Shown here piece by piece: positions 1 to 6,293 of a stretch of 6,586 nt of DNA. The notes below the pieces were generated by a model that was not told the origin of the DNA, searched no databases, and saw only the letters and a list, made by a program, of their open reading frames with translations. Positions within the stretch are counted from its first letter, which is position 1. The number at the start of each line of letters is the position of its first letter. The translations under genes were made by a program, and so were the position numbers. The DNA comes from an uncultured Clostridia bacterium (GTDB lineage: Bacteria > Bacillota > Clostridia > Oscillospirales > Ruminococcaceae), in the NCBI GenBank assembly GCA_947630315.1, contig CANRHA010000096.1, positions 1-6,586 on the forward strand, written 5' to 3'.

Positions 1-226
1 GCTCTATCGAGTAGTTTATTTCGGCCTGTTCGCCCTGCGGCATCATAACGCCTATAACGCGGTCCTTCCCGAGGGCGCATGTGCACAGCGCGGCGGCCAC
101 CGAGCTGTCCTTTCCGCCGGATATGCCTATCACGGCGTTGCAGCCCCTGCCGTTTTCATCGAACCAGCTGCGTATCCAATCGGCGCAGGTCCGGGCGGCC
201 TTTTCGGCACAAAATTCATATGACAC
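1..226 (-). CDS. nadE: NAD+ synthetase, ammonia-dependent type (5' part, runs off the left edge)
   Basis: The product adenylates the carboxylate of deamido-NAD with ATP and replaces the AMP with ammonia to give NAD+, the last step of NAD synthesis, in the cytoplasm. Only the first 75 codons are in the window. The PP-loop of N-type ATP pyrophosphatases is plain: AVIGISGGKDSSVAAALC at residues 31-48, followed by LGKDRVIGVMMPQGEQ at 52-67, typical of NadE. The loop comes after only about 35 residues, so there is no N-terminal glutaminase domain, which points to free ammonia as nitrogen donor. The start is GTG at 224-226, with AGAGGTG (233-239) six bases upstream; no in-frame ATG fits better. The region just upstream is very GC-rich with no visible promoter, so expression may depend on readthrough from ackA-DUF1294. 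Identity is secure. Total length and the C-terminal half cannot be seen. Confidence 0.92.
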   Translation of the reverse strand, partial: MSYEFCAEKAARTCADWIRSWFDENGRGCNAVIGISGGKDSSVAAALCTCALGKDRVIGVMMPQGEQAEINYSIE

Positions 227-232
227 GGTTTA

Positions 233-239
233 CACCTCT
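233..239 (-). promoter_or_regulatory. Ribosome binding site that fixes the GTG start of nadE
   Basis: AGAGGTG on the minus strand lies six bases before the GTG codon at 224-226. It decides the start, because this reading frame has no ATG nearby. An imperfect hairpin, GCGGCCTCC / GGAGCCGC with one bulged base (249-269), sits just upstream and could affect access to the site. Confidence 0.7.
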
Positions 240-278
240 TTCCCGGCGGCGGCTCCGAGGGGAGGCCGCAAAGCCCGC

Positions 279-382
279 GACCCGGGGCGAAGCCCCGCCG
301 CCGCCCTGCGGGCGGCGGCCCCGCGCCGTCAGGCGCGGGGGTTGGGCGCCGTCAGGCGCCCAACCGGGCTTCGCCCCGGGTC
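279..382. repeat. GC-rich cloverleaf repeat, copy 1 (four-way junction fold)
   Basis: A perfect 17-base inverted repeat, GACCCGGGGCGAAGCCC at 279-295 with its complement at 366-382, closes the element. Past a C278/A383 mismatch it extends by three more pairs to 275/386. Inside are three back-to-back hairpins. Arm 1 is 297-306/310-319 (10 pairs, loop TGC). Arm 2 is 320-327/332-339 (8 pairs, 9 if C319-G340 is used; loop GTCA). Arm 3 is 341-350/355-364 (10 pairs, loop GTCA). Only C296, G340 and C365 are left unpaired at the junction. Each closing strand can also fold by itself (GGGGC-GAA-GCCCC at 284-296; GGGC-TTC-GCCC at 366-376), so a row of five small hairpins is an alternative. It lies between the DUF1294 gene and nadE and contains no credible gene. 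The structure is read directly from the sequence; its role is unknown. Confidence 0.9.
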
Positions 383-396
383 ACGGCGAGCAGGGA

Positions 397-413
397 GCTG
401 CGGGGAACGCAGC
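397..413. other. Small hairpin between the DUF1294 gene and cloverleaf copy 1
   Basis: GCTGCG (397-402) pairs with CGCAGC (408-413) around a GGGAA loop. On the minus strand it comes ten bases after the DUF1294 stop codon. No T run follows, so it is not a convincing intrinsic terminator. A small hairpin occupies the same place relative to cloverleaf copy 2 (2153-2172), so it may belong to the repeat unit. Confidence 0.5.
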
Positions 414-422
414 AGCCTTAGC

Positions 423-698
423 TTACATCTTCGGAGCCGCAAGCCCTATGAGCAGGATATGTAACAAAAGGGCCGCAAAGTTGATCACCCAGAAATAGCG
501 GTGCTTCGTTTTGTGATGGAATACCCTCATGCCTAAAAGTCCGCCGGCCGCCCCTCCGAGCAGCCCGAGACCTAAGAGCGCCTTTTCGCTTATGCGCCAG
601 GCGCCCTTTCTGGCCTTGTGTTTGTCGATCCCGTAGGCAAAAAAGGTTATCAGCGAAAGCACCGCGATATAAATAAGAACAAGCTTAAGCGGTATCAC
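423..698 (-). CDS. DUF1294 small membrane protein
   Basis: A 91-residue protein of a family with no established biochemical function that I know of. It matches DUF1294 in length and in its conserved signature: FFAYGIDKHKARKGAWRISE (residues 19-38), then a glycine-rich LLGLGLLGGAAGGLLGM segment (41-57) and FHHKTKH (60-66). Three hydrophobic stretches (about 5-24, 40-57 and 68-87) suggest a small integral membrane protein with conserved charged loops between them. The start is GTG at 696-698, overlapping the ackA stop as GTGA (4 shared bases). There is no good separate ribosome binding site, so translation is probably coupled to ackA. The shared transcript is clear from context, but a functional link with acetate metabolism is not, as the family has varied neighbours. 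Family assignment is firm; function is unknown. Confidence 0.85.
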   Translation of the reverse strand: MIPLKLVLIYIAVLSLITFFAYGIDKHKARKGAWRISEKALLGLGLLGGAAGGLLGMRVFHHKTKHRYFWVINFAALLLHILLIGLAAPKM

Positions 699-1909
699 TT
701 TTTGGATTCGGCGATAACTGCAAGGGTGTCGCGCGCGATGAGAAGCTCCTCGTTCGTGGGAACTACCCAGACCTCGATCTTCGAGTCGGGAGTGGATATC
801 TTTGTCAGCTTGCCGCGAATGGTCTTGTTGTACGCCTTGTCGATCTTTATGCCGAAGTACTCCATGTTCTCACAGACGGCCTCGCGGACCTCCCATGAGT
901 TTTCGCCTATGCCGCCGGTAAAGAGGACCGCGTCGAGGCCGTTCATGGCCGCGGCGTAAGCGCCTATATACTTCTTGATCTGGTACTGTAAAATGTCGGA
1001 GGTCAAAATAGCCCGCTCATTTCCTTCAAGGCAGGCGTTCTGGATATCGCGGTTGTCCGAGCCGACGCCCGAGAGGCCGAGAAAGCCGGATTTTTTGTTC
1101 ATATATTCCGACATCTGGTGAGGGTCAAAGCCGTGCTTCTGCATTACAAAGGTTACGGCGGAGGGGTCTACCGAGCCGCAGCGCGTGCCCATTAAAATTC
1201 CGTCAAGAGGGGTGAAGCCCATTGAGGTATCGACCGATTTTCCGCCGTCGACAGCGGTTATAGACGAGCCGTTGCCAAGATGGCAGGAGACGATTTTGAG
1301 ATCCTTTATGTCCTTGCCCATCGCCTCGGCGAGGGCGGCGGATACAAAGCGGTGAGAGGTGCCGTGGAAGCCGTATTTGCGGACGTGGTACTCTTTGTAA
1401 TCCTCATAAGGCAGGCCAAAGAGGAAGGCCTTAGGCGGCATTGTCTGGTGGAAGGCGGTGTCGAAAACTACCACCTGCGGGGTGCCCTTCGGGAGGACCT
1501 TTGAGCAGGCTCTGAGGGCGAGGGCGTGGGGGTGATTGTGAACGGGGGCAAGCTCCGAGAGGCCGTCTATCTGATCGATGACTTCCTCTGTTACCATGCA
1601 GGCGCGGTCAAAAATTTCTGCGCCCTGAACTATTCTGTGGCCGACGGCGGATATCTCGGACATAGAGCCCACGACCTTGCCTTCGCCGGTCGTCAGCACC
1701 TCGACGAGCTTTTCAAAAGCCTCGGTGTGCGTCGGGAAATCGCAGTCCTGTTCAAGAACATAGCTCTTTGAGGGAACCTTGTGCGAGAGGTGGCCTCCTA
1801 CGCCTATTCTGTCGCAGTTGCCCTTTGCAATTACGGATTCGTCGTCCATGTTCAGAAGCTGATACTTGAGCGACGAGCTTCCGGCGTTTACTACCAAAAC
1901 GAGATTCAT
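695..1909 (-). CDS. ackA: Acetate kinase
   Basis: Cytoplasmic enzyme of the ASKHA fold that interconverts acetyl phosphate + ADP and acetate + ATP, the ATP-yielding end of acetate fermentation; it usually works with phosphotransacetylase, which is not in this window. The 404-residue length is normal. Family landmarks run in order: NAGSSSLKYQL at 8-18; GHRIVQGAE at 90-98, with R92 matching the substrate-binding Arg91 of the Methanosarcina enzyme; VVFDTAFHQTMPP at 147-159, with D150 in the place of catalytic Asp148; YGFHGTSH at 179-186 (H182); SCHLGNGSS at 208-216 (N213); MGTRCGSVDPS near 240-250 (R243 in the place of catalytic Arg241); TGGIGENS; and PTNEEL near 384-389. All key residues appear intact. 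The start is ATG at 1907-1909 with AAAGGA at 1920-1925 and a good promoter upstream. It is followed by the DUF1294 gene with a 4-base overlap. Confidence 0.97.
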   Translation of the reverse strand: MNLVLVVNAGSSSLKYQLLNMDDESVIAKGNCDRIGVGGHLSHKVPSKSYVLEQDCDFPTHTEAFEKLVEVLTTGEGKVVGSMSEISAVGHRIVQGAEIFDRACMVTEEVIDQIDGLSELAPVHNHPHALALRACSKVLPKGTPQVVVFDTAFHQTMPPKAFLFGLPYEDYKEYHVRKYGFHGTSHRFVSAALAEAMGKDIKDLKIVSCHLGNGSSITAVDGGKSVDTSMGFTPLDGILMGTRCGSVDPSAVTFVMQKHGFDPHQMSEYMNKKSGFLGLSGVGSDNRDIQNACLEGNERAILTSDILQYQIKKYIGAYAAAMNGLDAVLFTGGIGENSWEVREAVCENMEYFGIKIDKAYNKTIRGKLTKISTPDSKIEVWVVPTNEELLIARDTLAVIAESKK

Positions 1910-1946
1910 AGATAAAACATCCTTTCAATAAAAATCATACAAAACT

Positions 1947-1975
1947 ATAATATACCATACTCCGCGAAAAATCAA
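1947..1975 (-). promoter_or_regulatory. Sigma-70-type promoter of ackA
   Basis: On the minus strand, TTGATT (1970-1975) and TATTAT (1947-1952) are separated by 17 bases, an ideal spacing. The -10 lies in an AT-rich patch (TATATTATAG) that stands out from the GC-rich DNA to its right. The leader before the ATG is about 30 bases and carries AAAGGA at 1920-1925. It should drive ackA, the DUF1294 gene and perhaps nadE. Confidence 0.75.
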
Positions 1976-2030
1976 GAGCCGCGCCGCAATTTCCGCCGCA
2001 TGGACGCAAAAAAGGTTCCTGCGCTGTCGC

Positions 2031-2139
2031 CGTTACCCCGGGCGAAGCCCCGGCGGCCCCTGCGGGGCCGCCGCAGCGCGCCTGCGGCGCGCTGGCCCCG
2101 CGCGCAGGGCGCGCGGGGCGGGCTTCGCCCGGGGTAACG
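2031..2139. repeat. GC-rich cloverleaf repeat, copy 2 (four-way junction fold)
   Basis: A perfect 20-base inverted repeat, CGTTACCCCGGGCGAAGCCC at 2031-2050 with its complement at 2120-2139, closes the element. Three perfect hairpins fill the interior without a gap: arm 1 at 2051-2060/2064-2073 (10 pairs, loop TGC), arm 2 at 2074-2082/2086-2094 (9 pairs, loop TGC), and arm 3 at 2095-2105/2109-2119 (11 pairs, loop AGG). Every base at the junction is paired. It has the same plan, order and orientation as the copy at 279-382, but most stem sequences differ while remaining complementary. Only the GGGCGAAGCCC segment and the arm 1 loop are clearly shared. It lies between the VanY-type gene and the ackA promoter. 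It is not a normal intrinsic terminator, since no T run directly follows; six Ts lie about 18 bases away on the minus strand (2008-2013). Function is unknown. Confidence 0.92.
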
Positions 2140-2194
2140 TTAGGAGCAGAGACCCGGTCATCCGCAGCCGGGCCAAGGCGGCGCATAGCAGAAA

Positions 2195-2234
2195 GCGGCG
2201 GGCAGCGCAGACCCTACAGCCGCGCACCCGCCGC
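2195..2234 (-). terminator. Possible terminator after the VanY-type gene
   Basis: GCGGCGGG (2227-2234 on the minus strand) pairs perfectly with CCCGCCGC (2195-2202), and TTTCTG follows. It begins three bases after the stop codon at 2238-2240. The 24-base loop is large and the T run short, so it would be a weak terminator or a 3'-end stabilising hairpin. Its place at the end of the three-gene operon favours a termination role. Confidence 0.45.
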
Positions 2235-2237
2235 ACC

Positions 2238-3104
2238 CTATGCAATTTCAAAGGTCAGTATATACCCGCCCGTGTTGTCCGGCGAGATCTTGCCGCTGAT
2301 GAAGCTCTCGGGGATCTTCAGAACGCCGCCGCTCTGACGGCTCACCGCCCAGTTTTTCCCGCCGGACTGCCAGCCGTAGTACCCGCCGCCGTCGAGAAAA
2401 TCGATATACCCTTCAAGCGTCATGGCATTTCGCATGATTATTTCGGAATGCGGCAGCCCGACGTACCTTATGTGCCAAGGCTCATAGGGAATGCCCGTCT
2501 CCGAGCGTTTGAAATACGGGTATCTTATAATAAAGCCGTAGTCGCCGCAGTTTGTGTTTATCCATTTCCCCGGCGCAGATTTTATAAACCCGGTTCCGGC
2601 GAAGTACATGACGTAAACGTCGATGCCGAGGCCGGCCTGATGTTCGCTTGCGCCGACCTGTTGGGCTGTTTCGCCCTCCTCGCCGATTATTTCAAGCTGT
2701 TCCTTTGCGCTGCGAAAGGCGCTTGAAACATAGAGCTTTTCGCCGAACCTTTCGCCTATTTCCTCCGATAATTTCCCGAAGCTCTCTACGGCGCAGGGGT
2801 TCATGATCACCCCGGTTTCCTTATATTCCGCCGCGTCGGCAATAAACCCCTCGGGCAGCGGGTGATCGGTGTTTATCAGCATCATGGATTGGTCAAAGCT
2901 TATGCGCGGGTCGGAAATGAGGTCTTCCACCGAGGTTTCATATGTCGGCACGTCTATCTTTTCGGGCAGCTTTGCGGTTCCTAAGCGAGTAAGCCGATCA
3001 ATTACCGCAAAGCGCAGGGGAGCGTTAAACGCGAACGCCGCCGCAGCGGCAGTTATCGCCGCCAAGAGTATGAATATCGCTATAAGGCGTCGTTTTCCCG
3101 ACAA
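2238..3104 (-). CDS. Membrane-anchored D-alanyl-D-alanine carboxypeptidase, M15B/VanY type
   Basis: A zinc peptidase expected to remove the terminal D-Ala from peptidoglycan stem peptides on the outer face of the membrane. Residues 7-26 form an N-terminal membrane anchor or signal peptide (IAIFILLAAITAAAAAFAF). The catalytic domain follows from about 75: SSAFRS at 127-132, GASEHQAGLGIDV at 151-163, and EPWHIRYVG at 208-216. By family analogy the zinc ligands are H155, D162 and H211, with E208 as catalytic base; all are present. The 288-residue length is typical. The start is TTG at 3102-3104, with GGTGA (3111-3115) six bases upstream. It overlaps the kinase gene by 25 bases, which implies translational coupling. 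As the last gene of a regulator-kinase-peptidase operon it is probably the effector. L,D-carboxypeptidase (LdcB-like) activity is an alternative that sequence cannot exclude. Confidence 0.87.
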   Translation of the reverse strand: MSGKRRLIAIFILLAAITAAAAAFAFNAPLRFAVIDRLTRLGTAKLPEKIDVPTYETSVEDLISDPRISFDQSMMLINTDHPLPEGFIADAAEYKETGVIMNPCAVESFGKLSEEIGERFGEKLYVSSAFRSAKEQLEIIGEEGETAQQVGASEHQAGLGIDVYVMYFAGTGFIKSAPGKWINTNCGDYGFIIRYPYFKRSETGIPYEPWHIRYVGLPHSEIIMRNAMTLEGYIDFLDGGGYYGWQSGGKNWAVSRQSGGVLKIPESFISGKISPDNTGGYILTFEIA

Positions 3105-5575
3105 TTTTCCTCACCGCTTTCCGCAGGGTCTTCAGGCGGCTTATCCTCCAAGATCGCGCCGTCGCCCGATTTTAATATAGTAAGCTCCACCTTGAACAGG
3201 TCGCCGTCGATGGTAATTTCAAAGCCCACGTTTTGCAGGTCGCAGAGGCTTTTTGCAATTGAAAGCCCGAGGCCGCTGCCCTCGGTGTTTCTCGATTGAT
3301 CTCCGCGCACAAACCGTTCCGCAAGCTCTTCTCCGCTTATGCTGAGGGGGTATCTCGATATGTTTCTGAAGGTCGCCTTTACCGTTTCGCCCATGTCCTC
3401 GGCGGAGATATACACCCGCGTTTTCGCAAGGGCATACTTGCATATGTTCCCCATCAGGTTGTCGAGAACCCTCCACATCAGCCTGCCGTCTAAAAGCGCG
3501 GTCATCTTGTCCTCGGGTATCTTGACTACCGCTTCAAGCCCGCATTCTTCAAACCTTTCGGCGTATTCGGCAACCGTCTGCGTAAGCAGCAGGTTCACGT
3601 CGGTCCTCTCAAGGTTTACCGCAACGTTTCCGCTCGTCGCCTTAGATACCTCTACAAGGTCTTCTATAAGCTTTTTCATCTTCCCGGCCTGCCGCTTTAA
3701 AACCTCGATGTGCTCCTTTGCTTCTTCTGATTCTATCTCGTCCTTCGAGAGGATATCAACATAATTGACTATAGATGTCAGCGGGGTTTTAAGGTCGTGA
3801 GATACGTTTGTTATAAGCTCGGTTTTCAGCCGTTCCGAGCGCATTCTCTCATCTACCGCCTTTTTTACCCCTTCGCCTAAGCCTTCAAGGTCGTCGGCGG
3901 TCTTTTTAAGCTCTCCGAACAGCATATCCTTGTCTATCTTCGCGTTCAGGTCGCCGTCGGAGACTTTTTTTGAATACCTGCGTATTTTTGCAAACCCGAG
4001 CGCCCATATAAACGTCACTACCGCGAGGAATATATGGCACACAAACCATACAAACTCGCTCAGTCCGCTTTGTCTTGCCGTCAGGAAGGTGAACCCCTCT
4101 ACAAACATCACGGCGAGGTACATTACGATCACCTTCCAGTAAAGCGGAATGTTCCTTATAAGCTCTACGGCCGCTTTGAATATTGCGATCAGGATCCTCA
4201 CAACAAAGCCCAATATCGTATACTTCCAGAGCGTTCCGGTTTTGACCCTTGCGGCAAAGGTCATTGAGCCCAAGGCGAGGAACAGCCCGCTTGAAAGCGG
4301 CACGGCGACAAGAATTATTGCCAGCTCGAGCATTCTTATGTTGTAGTATGAAATAACGTGGCCGATGTCGTAGACGGTCACCATATAGCCGCTTATCAGC
4401 ATATAGATGAGGAAAACCCCGGCGGCGATGAATATTTCAAAGGGTATTTTGTCGAACCAGCAGACCGCGGGCTTTTCCTCGGGGTACCTATGCCCCGCGG
4501 CGCAGCAGAGGTAACTGACCCCGGCGATTATCGCGAGCGCGGATATCAGAAGACCTATCGGGAAAAGAATTGAAAACTGCGCTATTATCCTTGACATTAC
4601 CGTTCCGAGAAACACCGAATCCACATGGGTCGGGTTGTCGGCGACATATGTCGTTATAACGGCTTCCACTTCGCTGACGGTGTAGGTTGTGCCCTTAAAG
4701 AGTATTGAGGGGAATATCCCGTTAAAGCCCGAGTCCGGCGTCAGCGACGCGTCGGTGACGCTTGTTACCGCGACCTCTCCCGAATCCTGCTCGTAGATAA
4801 TGGCCGGGGCAGAGCTTGAATAGTCGGCGACTCCGCCGGGAGCAATCGAGTTGTTGTAGTCGTCGGCAAATACGTTGGTCATATCGTTGTTGACGACGAG
4901 AACGCCGTCCTCCAGCACATCGGCCACGCAGATCCACACTAAGCTGTCGGTCCCGTCAATTGTCAGAGCGTCTCTCCACGGGTACCCCGAGCTGAGAAGC
5001 GCTTCGATGTGAACGGTTGCGTAGATTTTACCGGTAAAGCCGCTTTCCGTAAGGGCTTGGCACCTTTCCGGTGCACCGTAAATGCTGCAGTATTCCACAT
5101 AACTTTCAGGCTCGGAAGACCTTACCGGGAACATAACGCCGTCCGAATACTCTAAACTCTCGCTGTAGCCTCTCGGCGCCCATGCTGCGGAAAGGGAGTC
5201 GGTTCGGTAGATAAGCCTGCCGTGTTTGTCGGTTATCCTGAAAATGAAGTTGCTCGACGACGGCAGAAGATCGGAGCTTATATGGGCCGAAAGCTCGGGG
5301 CTTACCGAGTAGGAATCGCCGGATTTTACAATGAACCTATCTGGCAACGCTTCATAGACCTGCCAATGAAAGCCGGTGGTCGCGTCTTTGGCGATGTCGC
5401 GGATCACGTTTCTTGAGAGGGTCTCGTGGTCGACCTCAAAGAATACGCCGTTCTGCCAGCAGACCATAGTCAGCTCGGCGCAGAGAACAAATACAAGCGT
5501 CATTACCGTAACGACCGCCGCCGCGAATATTTTAAGGCCGGTTCTTTCGCTCAGCCGTTTTTTCCTCGGTTCCAT
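3080..5575 (-). CDS. Large multi-membrane sensor histidine kinase
   Basis: An 831-residue membrane sensor, probably phosphorylating the regulator encoded just upstream. Membrane segment 1 is at about 14-36, then comes an extracytoplasmic domain of roughly 285 residues (about 40-325). A block of six hydrophobic segments follows (about 331-356, 378-401, 415-440, 452-473, 480-500 and 507-528). A HAMP-like linker is at about 528-580 (RRYSKKVSDGDLNAKI). The dimerisation/phosphoacceptor motif is NVSHDLKTPLTSI, with H593. The ATPase domain has the N-box DNLMGNICKYA (705-715), the F-box-like ERFVRGDQSRN (753-763) and the G2 box EGSGLGLSIAKSL (765-777). The usual DxGxG (G1) motif is absent; FRNIS stands in that region. 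I recall related Clostridia kinases with the same feature. The C-terminal tail is acidic and overlaps the next gene. The start is ATG with GGAGGT five bases upstream, 22 bases after the regulator stop. The ligand is unknown. It is far larger than VanS, which has two membrane segments. Confidence 0.88.
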   Translation of the reverse strand: MEPRKKRLSERTGLKIFAAAVVTVMTLVFVLCAELTMVCWQNGVFFEVDHETLSRNVIRDIAKDATTGFHWQVYEALPDRFIVKSGDSYSVSPELSAHISSDLLPSSSNFIFRITDKHGRLIYRTDSLSAAWAPRGYSESLEYSDGVMFPVRSSEPESYVEYCSIYGAPERCQALTESGFTGKIYATVHIEALLSSGYPWRDALTIDGTDSLVWICVADVLEDGVLVVNNDMTNVFADDYNNSIAPGGVADYSSSAPAIIYEQDSGEVAVTSVTDASLTPDSGFNGIFPSILFKGTTYTVSEVEAVITTYVADNPTHVDSVFLGTVMSRIIAQFSILFPIGLLISALAIIAGVSYLCCAAGHRYPEEKPAVCWFDKIPFEIFIAAGVFLIYMLISGYMVTVYDIGHVISYYNIRMLELAIILVAVPLSSGLFLALGSMTFAARVKTGTLWKYTILGFVVRILIAIFKAAVELIRNIPLYWKVIVMYLAVMFVEGFTFLTARQSGLSEFVWFVCHIFLAVVTFIWALGFAKIRRYSKKVSDGDLNAKIDKDMLFGELKKTADDLEGLGEGVKKAVDERMRSERLKTELITNVSHDLKTPLTSIVNYVDILSKDEIESEEAKEHIEVLKRQAGKMKKLIEDLVEVSKATSGNVAVNLERTDVNLLLTQTVAEYAERFEECGLEAVVKIPEDKMTALLDGRLMWRVLDNLMGNICKYALAKTRVYISAEDMGETVKATFRNISRYPLSISGEELAERFVRGDQSRNTEGSGLGLSIAKSLCDLQNVGFEITIDGDLFKVELTILKSGDGAILEDKPPEDPAESGEENCRENDAL

Positions 5576-5597
5576 ACTCTACCTCCGTGATGAGGGT

Positions 5598-6293
5598 TTA
5601 CCCCTCGCCCTTATCGAACTTATAGCCTCTGCCCCATACGACCTTTAAGTAGCGGGGTTCGGCGGGTTCTATCTCTATTTTTTCCCTGATGTGCCTAATA
5701 TGAACGGCTATGGCGTTATCCACCCCTACGGGCACGTTTCCCCATACCTTTCGGTAGATTTCGGCAGGGGAGTAGACCACCCCGGCGTTGGACATCAGAA
5801 AATAAAGTATTTCAAACTCCTTTGTGGTAAGTTTTATCGGCTCGCCGTCTACCAAAACCGTGCGGTCGGAGTCGTGAATTTCTATCCCGCCTATTCTTAT
5901 AGCGTCTGGGGATTCGGGAAGGCTGCCGAGCATTACGTATCGGCGGATATGTGATTTTACCCTCGCCATAAGTTCAATGGGGTTAAAGGGTTTGGTTATG
6001 TAGTCGTCGGCCCCGAGGTTAAGGCCGACTATTTTGTCGACGTCCTCCGATTTTGCGGTCAGGAAGATCACGGGAACGTTAGTGAACGAGCGAAGCTCGG
6101 ACAGGGCGGAAATGCCGTCGAGCTGGGGCATCATTATATCCATAAGAACACAGTGGATCTTAGTAGATCTTAAAATACTCAGCGCCTCCTCGCCGTTATA
6201 GGCCTCGTAAATGTTGTAATCCTCGCCCTGAAGGTAGATTTTGAGCGCCGAAACTATATCGCGCTCGTCGTCGCAGATCAGAATGTTGTACAC
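5598..6293 (-). CDS. OmpR/PhoB-family response regulator
   Basis: A cytoplasmic DNA-binding regulator, 231 residues from the chosen start. The receiver domain (about 2-119) has acidic residues D8/D9, phosphoacceptor D52 in CVLMDIMMPQLDG, T79 in FLTAKSE and K101 in DDYITKPF, so all switch residues are intact. The winged-helix domain (about 131-229) shows LTTKEFEILYFLMSNAG, AVHIRHIREKI and the C-terminal VVWGRGYKF. I chose the GTG at 6291-6293 because AAGGAG (6300-6305) lies six bases before it. A longer reading from TTG at 6309-6311 would place that ribosome binding site inside the gene and add MKRRIK before the usual N-terminus. It is the first gene of the operon with the kinase and the VanY-type peptidase, so it probably controls cell-envelope genes. 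The phased TTAAG boxes upstream suggest autoregulation. It resembles VanR, but so do many regulators of this family. Confidence 0.93.
   Translation of the reverse strand: MYNILICDDERDIVSALKIYLQGEDYNIYEAYNGEEALSILRSTKIHCVLMDIMMPQLDGISALSELRSFTNVPVIFLTAKSEDVDKIVGLNLGADDYITKPFNPIELMARVKSHIRRYVMLGSLPESPDAIRIGGIEIHDSDRTVLVDGEPIKLTTKEFEILYFLMSNAGVVYSPAEIYRKVWGNVPVGVDNAIAVHIRHIREKIEIEPAEPRYLKVVWGRGYKFDKGEG

Noticed and set aside
279..382. CRISPR array or tandem repeat
   Set aside because: The repeated segments are inverted and nested, not direct repeats with unique spacers of constant length.
79..498. Two overlapping plus-strand reading frames of 127 and 139 codons
   Set aside because: They run through the complement of nadE and the cloverleaf repeat, and their protein is Arg/Pro/Ala-rich low-complexity sequence without a ribosome binding site. 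They are open only because the DNA is GC-rich.
1280..1771. Plus-strand reading frames opposite ackA
   Set aside because: They are antisense to a full-length acetate kinase whose motifs are intact throughout, and have no recognisable domain or ribosome binding site.
2031..2142. CGTTA at both ends of cloverleaf copy 2 as a target-site duplication
   Set aside because: The left CGTTA (2031-2035) is part of the closing stem, and the right one (2138-2142) follows from a local TAACGTTA palindrome. Copy 1 has no matching duplication, so there is no support for transposition from this alone.
1935..2251. Minus-strand reading frames across the second cloverleaf
   Set aside because: The translation is Arg/Ala/Pro-rich and follows the inverted repeats; it crosses the stop of the VanY-type gene and the ackA promoter. 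It is not a plausible protein.
2238..6293. Vancomycin resistance operon
   Set aside because: Only the VanY-type peptidase and a generic two-component pair are present. Ligase, dehydrogenase/racemase and VanX are missing, and the kinase is not VanS-like in architecture.
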